This document shows positions 43,627 through 57,459 of a DNA stretch of 64,000 nucleotides, piece after piece. The translations under genes were made by a program, and so were the position numbers. The notes under the pieces were generated by a model, which searched no databases, was not told the DNA's origin, and worked only from the letters and a program-made list of their open reading frames with translations. Location: positions 124,001 through 188,000 of the forward strand of contig JAHFRP010000004.1 of NCBI GenBank assembly GCA_023266195.1, read 5' to 3'. This DNA comes from Sulfuricella sp. Lineage in GTDB: Bacteria; Pseudomonadota; Gammaproteobacteria; Burkholderiales; Sulfuricellaceae. Each line of letters begins with the position of its first letter. The first letter of the stretch is position 1.

Positions 43627-44895
43627 TTGGACGATATCCCCTTAAGCCTGTTGCTGGGCGCGTTGGCGCTGATCCTCGTCGTTTCGGGATTCTTCGCCAC
43701 ATCCGAAACCAGCATGATGGCGCTCAACCGCTACCGGCTGAAACATCTGGTCAGGCGCGGCAATCGCGGCGCAAAACTCACTGCCCTGCTGCTGGAAAAA
43801 ACCGACCGGCTGCTCGGCGTGATCCTGCTCGGCAACAATCTCCTCAACGCCGCCGCCGCCGCGCTAGTCACGATCATCACCATCCGGCTGTTCGGCGACA
43901 GCGAGTGGTCGCTGACGCTAGGCACGCTCGCCGTCACCTTCCTCATTTTGGTATTCAGCGAAGTCACCCCGAAAGTGCTGGGAGCCGCCTACCCGGAACG
44001 CATCGCGATCCCGTCGAGCTATATCCTCACGCCGCTGCTCAAGCTGTTCTACCCGGCAATCTGGTTCATCAACCTGTTCGTCCGCGCCCTGCTCTGGCTG
44101 CTGCACCTGAAACCGCCCTCGACCGCCGCCGCCCTCAACATGGAGGAGCTGCGCACGCTGGTGCTGGAAGCGGGCCATTACATCCCGCCCAAGCACCAAA
44201 GCATTTTCCTCAACCTGTTCGAGCTGGAAAAAATCTGCGTGGAGGACATCATGACGCCGCGCAGCCAGATCGAGGCGATCGACCTCGACGCACCCGAGGA
44301 AACGATCCGCGAACAGCTTTCGACCAGCCACCACACCCGCCTGCCGGTATACCACGACCGGCTGGACAACGTCACCGGCATCATCCATATCCGCCATGTC
44401 CTCCACCAGCTGCGCAGCCACGAAATCGACGCCGGAATGTTGCAGGAAATATTGCGCGAGCCCTATTTCACCCCCGCCGGGACTTCGCTTGTTTCCCAAC
44501 TGCAACAGTTCCAGGAAAATCGCCAGCATATCGCCCTGGTGGTGGACGAATATGGCGAATTACTCGGGCTGGTCAGCCTGGAAGACATCCTGGAAGAAAT
44601 CGTCGGCGAGTTCACCTCGCACTCCTCCGCTCACGGCGGCATCTACCCGCAGGACGACGGCAGCTGGCTGGTGGACGGCGGCAGCACACTGCGCGACCTG
44701 AACCGCAAGCTCAAACTCAACCTGCCGCTGGATGGCCCGAAAACCCTCAACGGCCTGATTCTGGAACACTTCGAAGACATCCCCGAAGCCGGCACCAGCT
44801 TCAAGATCGCCGGGCACACGCTGGAAATCGTCCAAACCCAGGATCGGGTCGTGAAGGTCGTCCGCATTTTTCCGCCCCTGATCGCTACGCAATAG
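43627..44895 (+). CDS. CNNM/CorC-family (HlyC/CorC) transporter
   Basis: 422 aa. N-terminal DUF21/CNNM membrane domain (about residues 5-180; FFATSETSMMALNRYRLKHL), cytoplasmic paired CBS domains (about 200-325; EDIMTPRSQIEAIDLD, VVDEYGELLGLVSLEDILEEIVGEF), and C-terminal CorC/HlyC domain (about 340-420). Family members move Mg2+ or Co2+. TTG 43627 gives the expected MDDIPLS N-terminus. It lies 12 bases after the CcsA-like gene. Confidence 0.93.
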   Translation: MDDIPLSLLLGALALILVVSGFFATSETSMMALNRYRLKHLVRRGNRGAKLTALLLEKTDRLLGVILLGNNLLNAAAAALVTIITIRLFGDSEWSLTLGTLAVTFLILVFSEVTPKVLGAAYPERIAIPSSYILTPLLKLFYPAIWFINLFVRALLWLLHLKPPSTAAALNMEELRTLVLEAGHYIPPKHQSIFLNLFELEKICVEDIMTPRSQIEAIDLDAPEETIREQLSTSHHTRLPVYHDRLDNVTGIIHIRHVLHQLRSHEIDAGMLQEILREPYFTPAGTSLVSQLQQFQENRQHIALVVDEYGELLGLVSLEDILEEIVGEFTSHSSAHGGIYPQDDGSWLVDGGSTLRDLNRKLKLNLPLDGPKTLNGLILEHFEDIPEAGTSFKIAGHTLEIVQTQDRVVKVVRIFPPLIATQ

Positions 44896-45017
44896 CATTA
44901 ATGTAAAACACGCGAAGCGTACCTTACTCCCTCGCCCGCATACGATCCCACCACGGGCTTCAACCCGCCGCGGGTCGAAGTCCTTTAGGACTTGCGGAAG
45001 AAGGCCGGGAGTAGGAA

Positions 45018-45046
45018 AACGGCCATGGCGAATCGCCATGGCCGTT
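45018..45046. repeat. Perfect 13-base inverted repeat before pilB
   Basis: AACGGCCATGGCG-aat-CGCCATGGCCGTT. The flanking gap 44896-45118 otherwise contains degenerate repeat text (GCGAAGCG, ccctcgccc). GGAAAACGnnCATGGCGAATC recurs at 54472-54492. Possible terminator for the upstream transcript. Confidence 0.75.
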
Positions 45047-45118
45047 GTGCCGCCTTTACAAAAAAACTGGCCAAGTTCATTATTCGATTGTTTTCTCACC
45101 AGTAACCGGTCAATCCAG

Positions 45119-46834
<1,716 letters not shown>

Positions 46835-46845
46835 AGGAAGCGCAT

Positions 46846-48066
46846 ATGGCAGTCGCCAAGAAAGACCTGCCCAAGGAATATGTTTTTCAATGGGAAGGCA
46901 CCGACAAAAAAGGCCGCAAGGTCAAGGGCGACATGCGCGCGGCAGGCGCAGCGGTCGTCAGCACGTCGTTGCGGCGGCAGGGCATCAACGTGCTCAAGGT
47001 CAAGAAACAGGGCGGGCTGGGGCACGGAAAAAAAGTCACCGACAAGGACATCACCCTGTTCACCCGTCAGCTGGCCACCATGATGAAGGCCGGCGTGCCG
47101 CTGCTACAGTCCTTCGACATCGTCGGCAAGGGCCATAGCAACCCGGCTGTAGCAAGATTGCTGAACGACATCCGGTCCGACATCGAGACCGGTAGCAGCA
47201 TGAGCCAGGCCTTCCGCAAATATCCCCTGTATTTCGACTCGCTGTTCTGCAACCTGGTCGCCGCCGGCGAACAGGCCGGCATCATCGACACCGTGCTCGA
47301 CCGCCTCGCCACCTACAAGGAAAAAATCCTCGCCATCAAGGGTAAGATCAAATCTGCGCTGTTCTACCCTATTTCCATTCTGGTGGTGGCCTTCGTCATC
47401 ACCGCGGTAATCATGATTTTTGTGGTGCCGGCATTCAAGGAACTGTTCACCAGCTTTGGCGCCGATCTTCCGGCACCAACGCTGATAGTGATAGCCATGT
47501 CGGATTTATTTGTGAAGTTCTGGTGGGCGATTTTCGGGGGTATTTATGGCGTTTTGTGGTTCTTTTTCTACACCTGGAAACGCTCGAAAAAAATGCAGTA
47601 TTTCATGGACCGGTTGTCGCTGCAGTTGCCCATCTTCGGCGCGGTAATCGAAAAAGCCACCATTGCGCGCTGGACCCGCACCCTTTCCACCATGTTCGCC
47701 GCCGGCGTGCCGCTGGTCGAGGCGCTGGACTCTGTCGGCGGAGCCGCCGGCAACGCCCTGTATTTCGATGGCACCAAAAAAATCCAGAGCGAGGTCAGCA
47801 CCGGCACCAGCCTGACAGTCGCCATGCAAAATAGCAACCTGTTCCCCAACATGGTGCTGCAAATGGTCGCGATCGGCGAAGAATCGGGTGCGCTGGACGC
47901 CATGCTGTCCAAGGTGGCGGACTTTTACGAGGCCGAGGTGGACGATGCTGTGGAAGCGTTATCCAGCCTGATGGAGCCGATCATCATGGTGGTGCTGGGC
48001 ACACTGATCGGCGGCCTGGTCATCGCCATGTACCTGCCGATTTTCAAAATGGGCCAGATCGTTTAA
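46846..48066 (+). CDS. pilC: Type IV pilus platform protein PilC
   Basis: 406 aa inner-membrane platform with two T2SSF repeats (about 70-200 and 275-400). FTRQLATMMKAGVPLLQSFDIV and ARWTRTLSTMFAAGVPLVEALDSV are the paired cytoplasmic helices. Three membrane spans near 170-195, 220-245 and 375-400. Works with PilB and PilD to assemble the pilus. Confidence 0.97.
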   Translation: MAVAKKDLPKEYVFQWEGTDKKGRKVKGDMRAAGAAVVSTSLRRQGINVLKVKKQGGLGHGKKVTDKDITLFTRQLATMMKAGVPLLQSFDIVGKGHSNPAVARLLNDIRSDIETGSSMSQAFRKYPLYFDSLFCNLVAAGEQAGIIDTVLDRLATYKEKILAIKGKIKSALFYPISILVVAFVITAVIMIFVVPAFKELFTSFGADLPAPTLIVIAMSDLFVKFWWAIFGGIYGVLWFFFYTWKRSKKMQYFMDRLSLQLPIFGAVIEKATIARWTRTLSTMFAAGVPLVEALDSVGGAAGNALYFDGTKKIQSEVSTGTSLTVAMQNSNLFPNMVLQMVAIGEESGALDAMLSKVADFYEAEVDDAVEALSSLMEPIIMVVLGTLIGGLVIAMYLPIFKMGQIV

Positions 48067-48081
48067 TCACAGCCCTGATGT

Positions 48082-48132
48082 GGGGCGGCCTCCTGGCCGC
48101 GATTCGGCTTATCGCGGCCAGGAGGCCGCTCC
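48082..48132. repeat. GGGGCGGCCTCCTGGCC palindrome between pilC and pilD
   Basis: 22-base arms (48082-48103 and 48111-48132) pair with one mismatch around a 7-base loop. The left arm matches 3573-3594 at 20 or more positions. It splits the pilBCD operon and may set relative expression. Confidence 0.85.
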
Positions 48133-48157
48133 TTGCACCAATTCCCAGGACTTCTCA

Positions 48158-49012
48158 ATGATCTTCGAAACCCTGCAATCTTCCCCGCCCCTGTTCATCG
48201 GCGTAACCGCCATCCTCGGCCTACTGGTCGGCAGCTTTCTCAACGTCGTCATCCACCGCCTGCCCAAGATGATGGAACACGAGTGGCACGATCAATGCCG
48301 CGCGCTCAACGAGGAAGCCTCTCCGCCTGCGGCGGCCTACAACCTGTTTGTTCCCCGCTCTGCCTGCCCTTCCTGCGGCCACCCGATCGGCGCGGCGGAA
48401 AACATCCCGGTCGTTTCCTGGCTGGCTTTACGCGGGCGCTGCCGCTACTGCCAAGCGGCGATCAGCCGGCGCTACCCGGTCGTCGAAGCCCTGACCAGTA
48501 TATTGAGCGGCTACGTCGCCTGGCACTTCGGTTTTGGGATGGCCACCCTGGCCGCGCTGTCGTTCACCTGGGCGCTGGTCGCGCTGACGTTTATCGATTT
48601 CGACACCCAATTGCTGCCCGACGGCATTACCCAGCCGCTGCTCTGGCTCGGCCTGCTGATTAACTTCGGCGGCCTGTTTACCCCCCTGGAGTCCGCGCTG
48701 ATCGGTGCGGTGGCGGGTTACCTCGCGCTTTGGAGCGTCTACTGGCTGTTCAAGCTGGCGACGAAAAAGGAAGGCATGGGTTACGGCGATTTCAAGCTCC
48801 TCGCCGCAATCGGCGCCTGGCTGGGCTGGCAGATGCTACCGCTGGTCATCCTGCTGTCCTCCATCGTCGGCGCAGCAGTGGGCATTTCGCTGATCCTGTT
48901 CGCCGGCCGTGGCCGCCAGGCGCCTATCCCCTTCGGCCCCTACCTAGCCGGCGGCGGACTTATCGCCCTGCTCTGGGGCCGCCAAATCAGCCAGGCTTAC
49001 CTGGGTTTCTAA
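48158..49012 (+). CDS. pilD: Prepilin peptidase/N-methyltransferase PilD
   Basis: 284 aa bifunctional membrane aspartyl protease. The cytoplasmic zinc domain has two CxxC pairs (CPSCGHP, CRYCQ). Catalytic Asp residues are in DFDTQLLPDGIT and GYGDFKLL; about eight membrane spans. It removes the leader from the pilin at 9 kb and methylates the new Phe. ATG 48158 excludes the repeat-derived extension. Confidence 0.97.
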   Translation: MIFETLQSSPPLFIGVTAILGLLVGSFLNVVIHRLPKMMEHEWHDQCRALNEEASPPAAAYNLFVPRSACPSCGHPIGAAENIPVVSWLALRGRCRYCQAAISRRYPVVEALTSILSGYVAWHFGFGMATLAALSFTWALVALTFIDFDTQLLPDGITQPLLWLGLLINFGGLFTPLESALIGAVAGYLALWSVYWLFKLATKKEGMGYGDFKLLAAIGAWLGWQMLPLVILLSSIVGAAVGISLILFAGRGRQAPIPFGPYLAGGGLIALLWGRQISQAYLGF

Positions 49013-49014
49013 AA

Positions 49015-49632
49015 ATGCTGGCAATCGGCCTGACCGGCGGTATCGGCTGCGGCAAAAGCAGCGTGGCGCGAGTTTTTGCCGAATTGGGCGCCGCCGTGAT
49101 CGATACCGACGAGATCGCCCACCGCCTGACGCAGGAAGGCGCGCCGGCGCTTGCCGCCATCGTCGCGCAATTCGGCTCGGGCTTCCTCCTGCCGGACGGA
49201 AGTCTCGATCGTGCAAGGCTGCGCCAGCTGGTGTTCTCCGATCCCGCCGCCAAGGAAAGACTGGAAGCGATTCTCCATCCCCTGATCAGGCAACAGGCCG
49301 TGTCGGGAATGGCGACGACTCACGCGCCTTATCTACTGCTCGTCGTCCCGCTGTTTTTTGAAACCGGCGCCTACCGCGACCTGGTTGACCGGATTCTTGT
49401 GGTGGACTGCGATGAAAGCCAGCAAATTTCGCGCACCATGACCCGTAGCGGCCTCACCGCCGCCGAAGTGCGCGCCGTCATGGCAAACCAGATTTCGCGC
49501 GACGAACGCATCCGCCTCGCTACCGACATCCTGCCCAATTACTCCGGACGCGAAAATCTCGTGAAACGCATAGAGGAACTCCACCGGCAATACCTTGAAC
49601 TAGCCGCAGACGGCAGCGCCCAAAAACGGTAA
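49015..49632 (+). CDS. coaE: Dephospho-CoA kinase CoaE
   Basis: 205 aa. P-loop GLTGGIGCGKSSV at the N-terminus, then DTDEIAHRLT and VVPLFFETGAYRDLVDRILVVDC. Last step of coenzyme A synthesis. ATG 49015, 2 bases after the pilD stop; pilD-coaE-zapD-yacG is the standard order. Confidence 0.97.
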   Translation: MLAIGLTGGIGCGKSSVARVFAELGAAVIDTDEIAHRLTQEGAPALAAIVAQFGSGFLLPDGSLDRARLRQLVFSDPAAKERLEAILHPLIRQQAVSGMATTHAPYLLLVVPLFFETGAYRDLVDRILVVDCDESQQISRTMTRSGLTAAEVRAVMANQISRDERIRLATDILPNYSGRENLVKRIEELHRQYLELAADGSAQKR

Positions 49633-49721
49633 AATCTCAAAATTTCGTGCAACCAACTTAATTTCAAATATTTGCCAAATCGCTTATAATTTTGCAAAAT
49701 TTGCCGATTCCAGGGCCGCCA

Positions 49722-50477
49722 GTGATCATTTACGACCATCCTCTTAATGAGCGGGTTCGCACTCTGCTGCGATTGGAGGATCTGTACGTCAAGGTAAAGC
49801 ACTTTTCCGCGCTGTCCGACCGGATGGAGCATCACGCGGCTCTGTTGACCTTGTTTGAAATTCAGGAAGTCGCCTGCCGCGCTGACCTCAAATCCGACCT
49901 GCTGCAGGAGTTGGAGCGGCAAAAACATACCTTGGAAGCCCTGCGCAACAATCCCGCCATTTCCGAACAAGCCTTGAACGAAGTATTGCTCGACATCGAC
50001 AGCGTCGCTAGCAGCCTGCATGGAATGTCCGGCAAAGTCGGCCAGCACCTGCGCGAGAACGAATGGCTGATGAGCATCAAGCAGCGCACCAGCATCCCCG
50101 GCGGCGTATGCGAATTCGACCTGCCGTCTTACCACTTCTGGCTGAACCAGGACGAAGCCTTGCGGCGCCAGGACTTGGCTTCATGGCTGGCGCCGATGCT
50201 GCCGATCCGCGATGGCATGGCCATCGTCCTGCGCATGCTGCGCGACAGCGGAAAAACCAGCCGCCACACCGCAACGCACGGCGCCTACCAGCAAATGCTG
50301 AGCGGCCGGATCGCGCAGATGCTGCGCATCTCGGTCGCGCAGAGTTTGCCCTGCTTTCCGGAAATCAGCGCCAACAAGTACGCCATCAACATCCGCTTCA
50401 CCACCCTGGGCGGCACCCAGAAACCCAGAGGGTGCAACGTCGACGTGGAATTCGGGCTGACCCTTTGCAACTTGTAG
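49722..50477 (+). CDS. zapD: Cell division protein ZapD
   Basis: 251 aa FtsZ-bundling factor. Family N-terminus IIYDHPLNERVRTLLRLEDLY, helical bundle (about 30-130) and beta domain with CEFDLPSYHFWL. GTG 49722 (agggcc upstream) is preferred to the track's TTG at 49692. It helps condense the Z-ring made by ftsZ at 60-61 kb. Confidence 0.95.
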   Translation: MIIYDHPLNERVRTLLRLEDLYVKVKHFSALSDRMEHHAALLTLFEIQEVACRADLKSDLLQELERQKHTLEALRNNPAISEQALNEVLLDIDSVASSLHGMSGKVGQHLRENEWLMSIKQRTSIPGGVCEFDLPSYHFWLNQDEALRRQDLASWLAPMLPIRDGMAIVLRMLRDSGKTSRHTATHGAYQQMLSGRIAQMLRISVAQSLPCFPEISANKYAINIRFTTLGGTQKPRGCNVDVEFGLTLCNL

Positions 50478-50522
50478 GCAACCAATCGGCAACAGATTCG
50501 TTGCGACGCGACCCTGGCACAA

Positions 50523-50729
50523 ATGAAATCCGCATCAAAACCCAATCCACTCACCGTACCCTGCCCGATGTGCGGCAGAGCCGCCCTGTTCAGTCCGGAA
50601 AATAAATTTCGCCCCTTCTGCTCTGAACGCTGCAAACTGGTCGACCTCGGGCAATGGGCTACGGAAAGTTATCGCATCCCCTTGGCCGAAGGTGGCGAGG
50701 CGAGGAACGGCGAAGACGAGCTGAATTAG
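50523..50729 (+). CDS. yacG: DNA gyrase inhibitor YacG
   Basis: 68 aa zinc-finger protein with CPMCG and CSERCK pairs and the [14 protein letters not shown] signature. Binds GyrB and limits DNA binding by gyrase. Ends 2 bases before MITE-like element 5. Confidence 0.95.
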   Translation: MKSASKPNPLTVPCPMCGRAALFSPENKFRPFCSERCKLVDLGQWATESYRIPLAEGGEARNGEDELN

Positions 50730-50731
50730 CG

Positions 50732-50845
50732 GGGTGTCGAACCAGGAAAAAACAGGCGAAGAAGCAGAGTTTGCATGGAGCAAATGGGCATTCTGAGCCT
50801 GTTTTTGACCACGCATCACGCCACCACCGTAGTTTTTCAACACCC
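50732..50845. mobile_element. MITE-like palindromic element 5
   Basis: 114 bases. Terminal repeats GGGTGTcGAA and TTCAACACCC (9/10), with inner inverted repeat AAACAGGC/GCCTGTTT and dyad TTTGCatggaGCAAA. It fills the gap between convergent yacG and the exported-protein gene. Confidence 0.65.
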
Positions 50846-50853
50846 TGTTGGGG

Positions 50854-51279
50854 CTATTTTTTCGCGACGAAAGGAATCTGCACCCTTTTCCCGTCATCGA
50901 GTTCTAGCGTCATGATCCAGCTGCTGGTGCCGCTTACGCAGACCGGCAAGATAATTTTTCCATGCCACAAGCCATCGGCCGAGCGCTCCAACACGTAACG
51001 GTTCGGCCCCATATCCATGCCCTGCATGGCGAAATTGGCGGCCATCCGTTCCGCCCCCGACGCCTGCACCGTTAGCTCGAATGGCTGAAGCGGAACCGGG
51101 TTGGATAAGAACCGGACCTGGGCCACTTGGTCCCCGAACCGCACCCGGCAGCCACCCACCGGGTCGGCGCATTGCACCACCGGCGCCGGGCCGGCATCGC
51201 GGCCGATGAAACGGGGGAGTGCAAGCGCAAGCAACACCGGCAAAAGCAGCAAAATCGGCCACAATTTTTTTGCATTCAT
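50854..51279 (-). CDS. Exported or membrane-anchored hypothetical protein
   Basis: 141 aa. N-terminal hydrophobic anchor or signal (KLWPILLLLPVLLALALPRF). Then a beta-rich domain with CADPVGGCRVRF, FAMQGMDMGPNRYVLER and GKIILPVCVSGTSSWIMTLEL, similar in layout to FixH/YtkA-like domains whose MxMGxN segment may bind metal. ATG 51279 with GAGG RBS. Function unknown. Confidence 0.7.
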   Translation of the reverse strand: MNAKKLWPILLLLPVLLALALPRFIGRDAGPAPVVQCADPVGGCRVRFGDQVAQVRFLSNPVPLQPFELTVQASGAERMAANFAMQGMDMGPNRYVLERSADGLWHGKIILPVCVSGTSSWIMTLELDDGKRVQIPFVAKK

Positions 51280-51324
51280 CGTATCGATCCTCGTAACTGT
51301 CGAATAGTATTCAGCACTTTTCAC

Positions 51325-52278
51325 TCAGGGCTCAGGGCTGATTTCACCCCAAGCCCCGCGCAACATGGCGATGCCGTGGGCGCCGTGGCGCCAGGCATCG
51401 TCCATATCCGCCCCGGCCAGGCCGCCCAGAGCATAGACCGGCATCGGCATGCCTTCCACCAGACGGGCAAAGGTCTCCCAGCCCAGGACCGGCGCACCGG
51501 GGTGGCTCTGGGTCGGCTTCACCGGCGACAGCACGGCGAAATCCATGCCCAGTTCGGCCGCCCGCTCCAGCTCGCGCTGGTCGTGGCAGGAGGCGCCCGC
51601 CAGCGCGACGTCCGGACGGGTCGCCAGCGCCGTCAGTTGCGCCGAGGTCAGCTGCACACCGTCGGCCCCCACTGCACGGGCCAGCGCCCAATCGCCGTTG
51701 ATCACCACGCGCGCGGCATAAGCATGCGCACGCTCGACCACCTGGGCGGACAAGGCATGCAGAGCTGCCGCCGCCATGTTCTTCTCGCGCACCTGAATCA
51801 GCTTGACCCCTCGTTGCAGGGCGGACTCCAGGCGCTTCATGAACGGCTCGATGCCGAACGCGGCGGCGCGGCTGACGGCATAAACCGGGGGCAGCGTCAG
51901 CGCGTTCAGAATCGGGCCGTTGGCCGGCAATAGCGGCGCCACCTCCACCGCATCCGGCATCTGCCAGGACAGGCGCTGGTTTTCCTTGCCGTGCGGCTCG
52001 CCGTGCCAGCCGGTCACGCGAAAGAAATGCAGCCGCACCGTCGCGTGGGGATAGGCGTAGACCCGCGTCAGCCAGGGGTGCGCGATTTCCACCGCGATGC
52101 CCAGCTCCTCGTGCAGCTCGCGTACCAGGGCGTGATAGGGCGACTCGCCCGCCTCGATCTTGCCGCCGGGAAACTCCCACCATCCAGCGTAGGGCTTGCC
52201 GACGGGGCGCTCGGCCAACAAAAACGAGCCGTCCGGCTTCTGCACCACGGCGGCGGCGACTTCGAGCACCGCGTTCAT
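51325..52278 (-). CDS. MutT Nudix hydrolase fused to thiamine-phosphate synthase-like domain
   Basis: 317 aa. N-terminal Nudix domain (about 1-130) with box GGKIEAGESPYHALVRELHEELG, the 8-oxo-dGTP pyrophosphatase signature. C-terminal TIM-barrel ThiE/TenI-like domain (about 133-310; LIQVREKNM, VVINGDWALARAVGADGVQLT, LSPVKPTQSHPGAPVLGW, YALGGL). The fusion is known in beta- and gammaproteobacteria. Whether the ThiE half is active is unclear. ATG 52278 overlaps the stop of the DUF815 gene. Confidence 0.93.
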   Translation of the reverse strand: MNAVLEVAAAVVQKPDGSFLLAERPVGKPYAGWWEFPGGKIEAGESPYHALVRELHEELGIAVEIAHPWLTRVYAYPHATVRLHFFRVTGWHGEPHGKENQRLSWQMPDAVEVAPLLPANGPILNALTLPPVYAVSRAAAFGIEPFMKRLESALQRGVKLIQVREKNMAAAALHALSAQVVERAHAYAARVVINGDWALARAVGADGVQLTSAQLTALATRPDVALAGASCHDQRELERAAELGMDFAVLSPVKPTQSHPGAPVLGWETFARLVEGMPMPVYALGGLAGADMDDAWRHGAHGIAMLRGAWGEISPEP

Positions 52279-53174
52279 CCAGCGCCCTCCGCACCTTGCC
52301 GCCCGGCCCAGTCGCGGGCGAATTGCCACGCCACCCGGCCGTTGCGCGAACCGCGGGAAAGCGCCCATTGCAGCGCCTCGCGCCGCACCAGATCGGGATC
52401 GGGGTGCGGCGCCTTGAATACTTCGAGCCAATGGCCGACGATGGAAAGGTACTGCTCCTGGTCGAAAGGGTAGAACGACAACCACAGGCCGAAACGCTCG
52501 GACAGGGATATCTTCTCCTCGGTCGCCTCGCCCGGATGCACTTCGTCGCCGACACGCCGTGTTTCGAGATTTTCCGCCATGTATTCCGGCATCAGGTGGC
52601 GACGGTTCGAGGTGGCGTAGACCAGCACGTTGTCCGCGGCGCCGCTGACGCTGCCGTCCAGCGCCACCTTGAGCGCCTTGTAGCCGGGCTCTTCGGCCTC
52701 GAAGGAAAGATCGTCGCAATAAATGATGAAGCGCTCCGGGCGGGCATAGAGCAGTTCGGCGATATCCGGCAGATCCACCAGATCCTGCTTGTCCACCTCG
52801 ATCAGGCGCAGCCCCTTGGCCGCGTACTTGCCGAGCAGCGCCTTCACCAGGGACGACTTGCCCGTGCCGCGCGCGCCGGTCAGCAGGGCGTTGTTGGCGG
52901 GACGGCCTGCCACGAACTGGCGCGTATTGCGGTCGATCTGCTTTTTCTGTTCATCGATATCCTGCAGGTCGTTCAGGCGAATGCGATGGGGATGCGCGAC
53001 CGGCTGGAGAAAGCCGGCCGTGCCGCGCTTGCGCCAGCGGTGGGCACTCGCACCCCAGTCCGGCGCCGGCAGCGGAGCGGGAAGAACCTGCTCCAGGCGC
53101 GCCAGCACACCCTCGGCGCGGACGAGCAGGCGAGCCCAGCCGGACTCGACAGGGTCAGGTTCGGTATTCGGCAT
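52275..53174 (-). CDS. DUF815-family AAA+ ATPase
   Basis: 299 aa. Walker [15 protein letters not shown] (about 112-125), Walker B-like [12 protein letters not shown], and sensor region [20 protein letters not shown]. Cytoplasmic ATPase of unknown role that often sits between argJ and mutT. ATG 53174 overlaps the argJ end by 20 bases, so argJ-DUF815-mutT are one operon. Confidence 0.93.
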   Translation of the reverse strand: MPNTEPDPVESGWARLLVRAEGVLARLEQVLPAPLPAPDWGASAHRWRKRGTAGFLQPVAHPHRIRLNDLQDIDEQKKQIDRNTRQFVAGRPANNALLTGARGTGKSSLVKALLGKYAAKGLRLIEVDKQDLVDLPDIAELLYARPERFIIYCDDLSFEAEEPGYKALKVALDGSVSGAADNVLVYATSNRRHLMPEYMAENLETRRVGDEVHPGEATEEKISLSERFGLWLSFYPFDQEQYLSIVGHWLEVFKAPHPDPDLVRREALQWALSRGSRNGRVAWQFARDWAGRQGAEGAG

Positions 53175-54384
53175 TGATCTTGACGTAATCGTAGGAAAAA
53201 TCGCAGGTCCATACCGTCGCCGCCGCCGGCCCGCGGCCAAGCAGCACCCGCACGGTGATTTCCGCGGCCCGCATCACGCGCTGGCCGTCCTCTTCCCGGT
53301 AGCTCGCCGCCCGGCCGCCCTTTTCCGCCACCAGCACGTCGCCCAGATAAAGCCTGATCCCGTCCACATCCAGGTCGGCGATGCCGGCGTAGCCGATGGC
53401 GGCGAGTATCCGCCCGAGATTGGGGTCGGAGGCGAAGAACGCCGTCTTGACCAGCGGCGAGTGGGCGATCGCATAGCCCACCTGGCGGCACTCCGCCGCG
53501 CTGGCACCGCCTTCCACCGCGATAGTGATGAACTTGGTCGCGCCTTCGCCATCCCGCACGATGGCCTGGGCCAGCACCTGCGCCACCTCGATCACCGCCT
53601 CGCGCAGGGCGGCGTACTCCGCGCTGGCGGCATCGTTGATTTCCGGGACATCCGCGGCGCCGGTGGCGATCAGCATGAAGGAATCGTTGGTCGAAGTGTC
53701 GCCGTCCACCGTGATGCAGTTGAAAGAGCGGTCGGCGGCGTGGCGCACCAGCCCGTCCAGCAGGGCCTGGCTGACCGCCGCGTCGGTGGCGACGTAGCCG
53801 AGCATGGTCGCCATGTTGGGATGGATCATGCCGGAGCCCTTGGCGATGCCGGTGACGGTCACCGTCGCGCCGCCCAGGGCGATCTGCTTCGATGCCGCCT
53901 TGGGCACGATGTCGGTGGTCATGATCGCCTGCGCCGCATCGAACCAGCTGGCCTCATCGAGATTCGCCACCGCCGCCGGCAGGCCGGCGATCAGCTTGTC
54001 CACCGGCAGCGGCTCCAGAATCACGCCGGTCGAGAACGGCAGCACCTGCTCCGGTTCGCAGCCCAACAGCCGCGCCGCTTCCGCGCAGGTGCGCCGGGCG
54101 CGGCCGATGCCGTCCTCGCCGGTGCCGGCATTGGCATTGCCGGTGTTCACCACCAGCGCGCGGATTCCCTTGCCTGCGGCAAGATGGGCCTTGCACAAGG
54201 TCACCGGCGCGGCGCAAAAGCGGTTCTGGGTGAATACCCCGGCCACCCGCGCCCTTTCACCGAGGCGCATCACCAGCAAATCCTTGCGGTCGGCTTTCTT
54301 GATGCCGGCTTCGGCGATGCCGAGGGCGATGCCTTTGACGGGCAGCAGTTGGGCGGGATTGGGCGGGGGGAGATTGACGGGCAT
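53155..54384 (-). CDS. argJ: Glutamate N-acetyltransferase/amino-acid N-acetyltransferase ArgJ
   Basis: 409 aa arginine-synthesis enzyme that moves the acetyl group from acetylornithine to glutamate. It self-cleaves before Thr in [13 protein letters not shown] (about residue 190) to form the active alpha/beta enzyme. Other blocks: [20 protein letters not shown] and the C-terminal INAEYRT. First of three overlapping genes. Confidence 0.97.
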   Translation of the reverse strand: MPVNLPPPNPAQLLPVKGIALGIAEAGIKKADRKDLLVMRLGERARVAGVFTQNRFCAAPVTLCKAHLAAGKGIRALVVNTGNANAGTGEDGIGRARRTCAEAARLLGCEPEQVLPFSTGVILEPLPVDKLIAGLPAAVANLDEASWFDAAQAIMTTDIVPKAASKQIALGGATVTVTGIAKGSGMIHPNMATMLGYVATDAAVSQALLDGLVRHAADRSFNCITVDGDTSTNDSFMLIATGAADVPEINDAASAEYAALREAVIEVAQVLAQAIVRDGEGATKFITIAVEGGASAAECRQVGYAIAHSPLVKTAFFASDPNLGRILAAIGYAGIADLDVDGIRLYLGDVLVAEKGGRAASYREEDGQRVMRAAEITVRVLLGRGPAAATVWTCDFSYDYVKINAEYRT

Positions 54385-54437
54385 GGCGAATCCTGATCAA
54401 TTGTATAACGTAATACTCGCGAAGCGAGACCTCGTCC

Positions 54438-54528
54438 CCCTCTCCCGCTGGCGGGAGAGGGCCGGGGAGAGGGAAAACGATCATGGCGAATCGATATTTC
54501 ATCGATTCAGCGCGGCTGATTCGCCATG
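54438..54528. repeat. Compound palindromic repeats upstream of argJ
   Basis: CCCTCTCCCGC-tg-GCGGGAGAGGG (54438-54461), AATCGA/TCGATT (54489-54507) and CATGGCGAATC/GATTCGCCATG (54482-54492, 54518-54528). The region resembles 44.9-45.05 kb. Gene-free gap 54385-54643 holds these repeats and the secA terminator; no other signal seen. Confidence 0.75.
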
Positions 54529-54572
54529 ACCAGTTGGACTAGCGCCATTTTAACAGCCGGAACCCGGCGAAG

Positions 54573-54604
54573 AAATAAAAAAGGCCGGCATTTCTGCCGG
54601 CCTT
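54573..54604 (-). terminator. secA terminator
   Basis: Minus strand AAGGCCGGCA-gaaa-TGCCGGCCTT followed by TTTTTATTT, 40 bases after the secA stop. Confidence 0.85.
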
Positions 54605-54643
54605 CCACCAGTCGCCTCCCTCGGAGAGGCGGAGCAAAGCGCC

Positions 54644-57367
<2,724 letters not shown>

Positions 57368-57459
57368 GGATTTTCAGGAAGAAAAATAAACAAAAAGCCA
57401 GCGCCGCATGCCGGCGTTGGCCGTCGATTCAATAAATTGCCCGATTCGATAAAGGCAAG

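Noticed and set aside
48080-48157. Extended PilD start at GTG 48080
   Set aside because: The 26 extra residues are read from the pilC-pilD palindrome; PilD family proteins begin near ATG 48158.
51325-52719. 464-aa version of the MutT-ThiE protein
   Set aside because: The first 147 residues are an out-of-frame reading of the DUF815 ATPase gene; ATG 52278 overlaps its stop and starts the Nudix domain.
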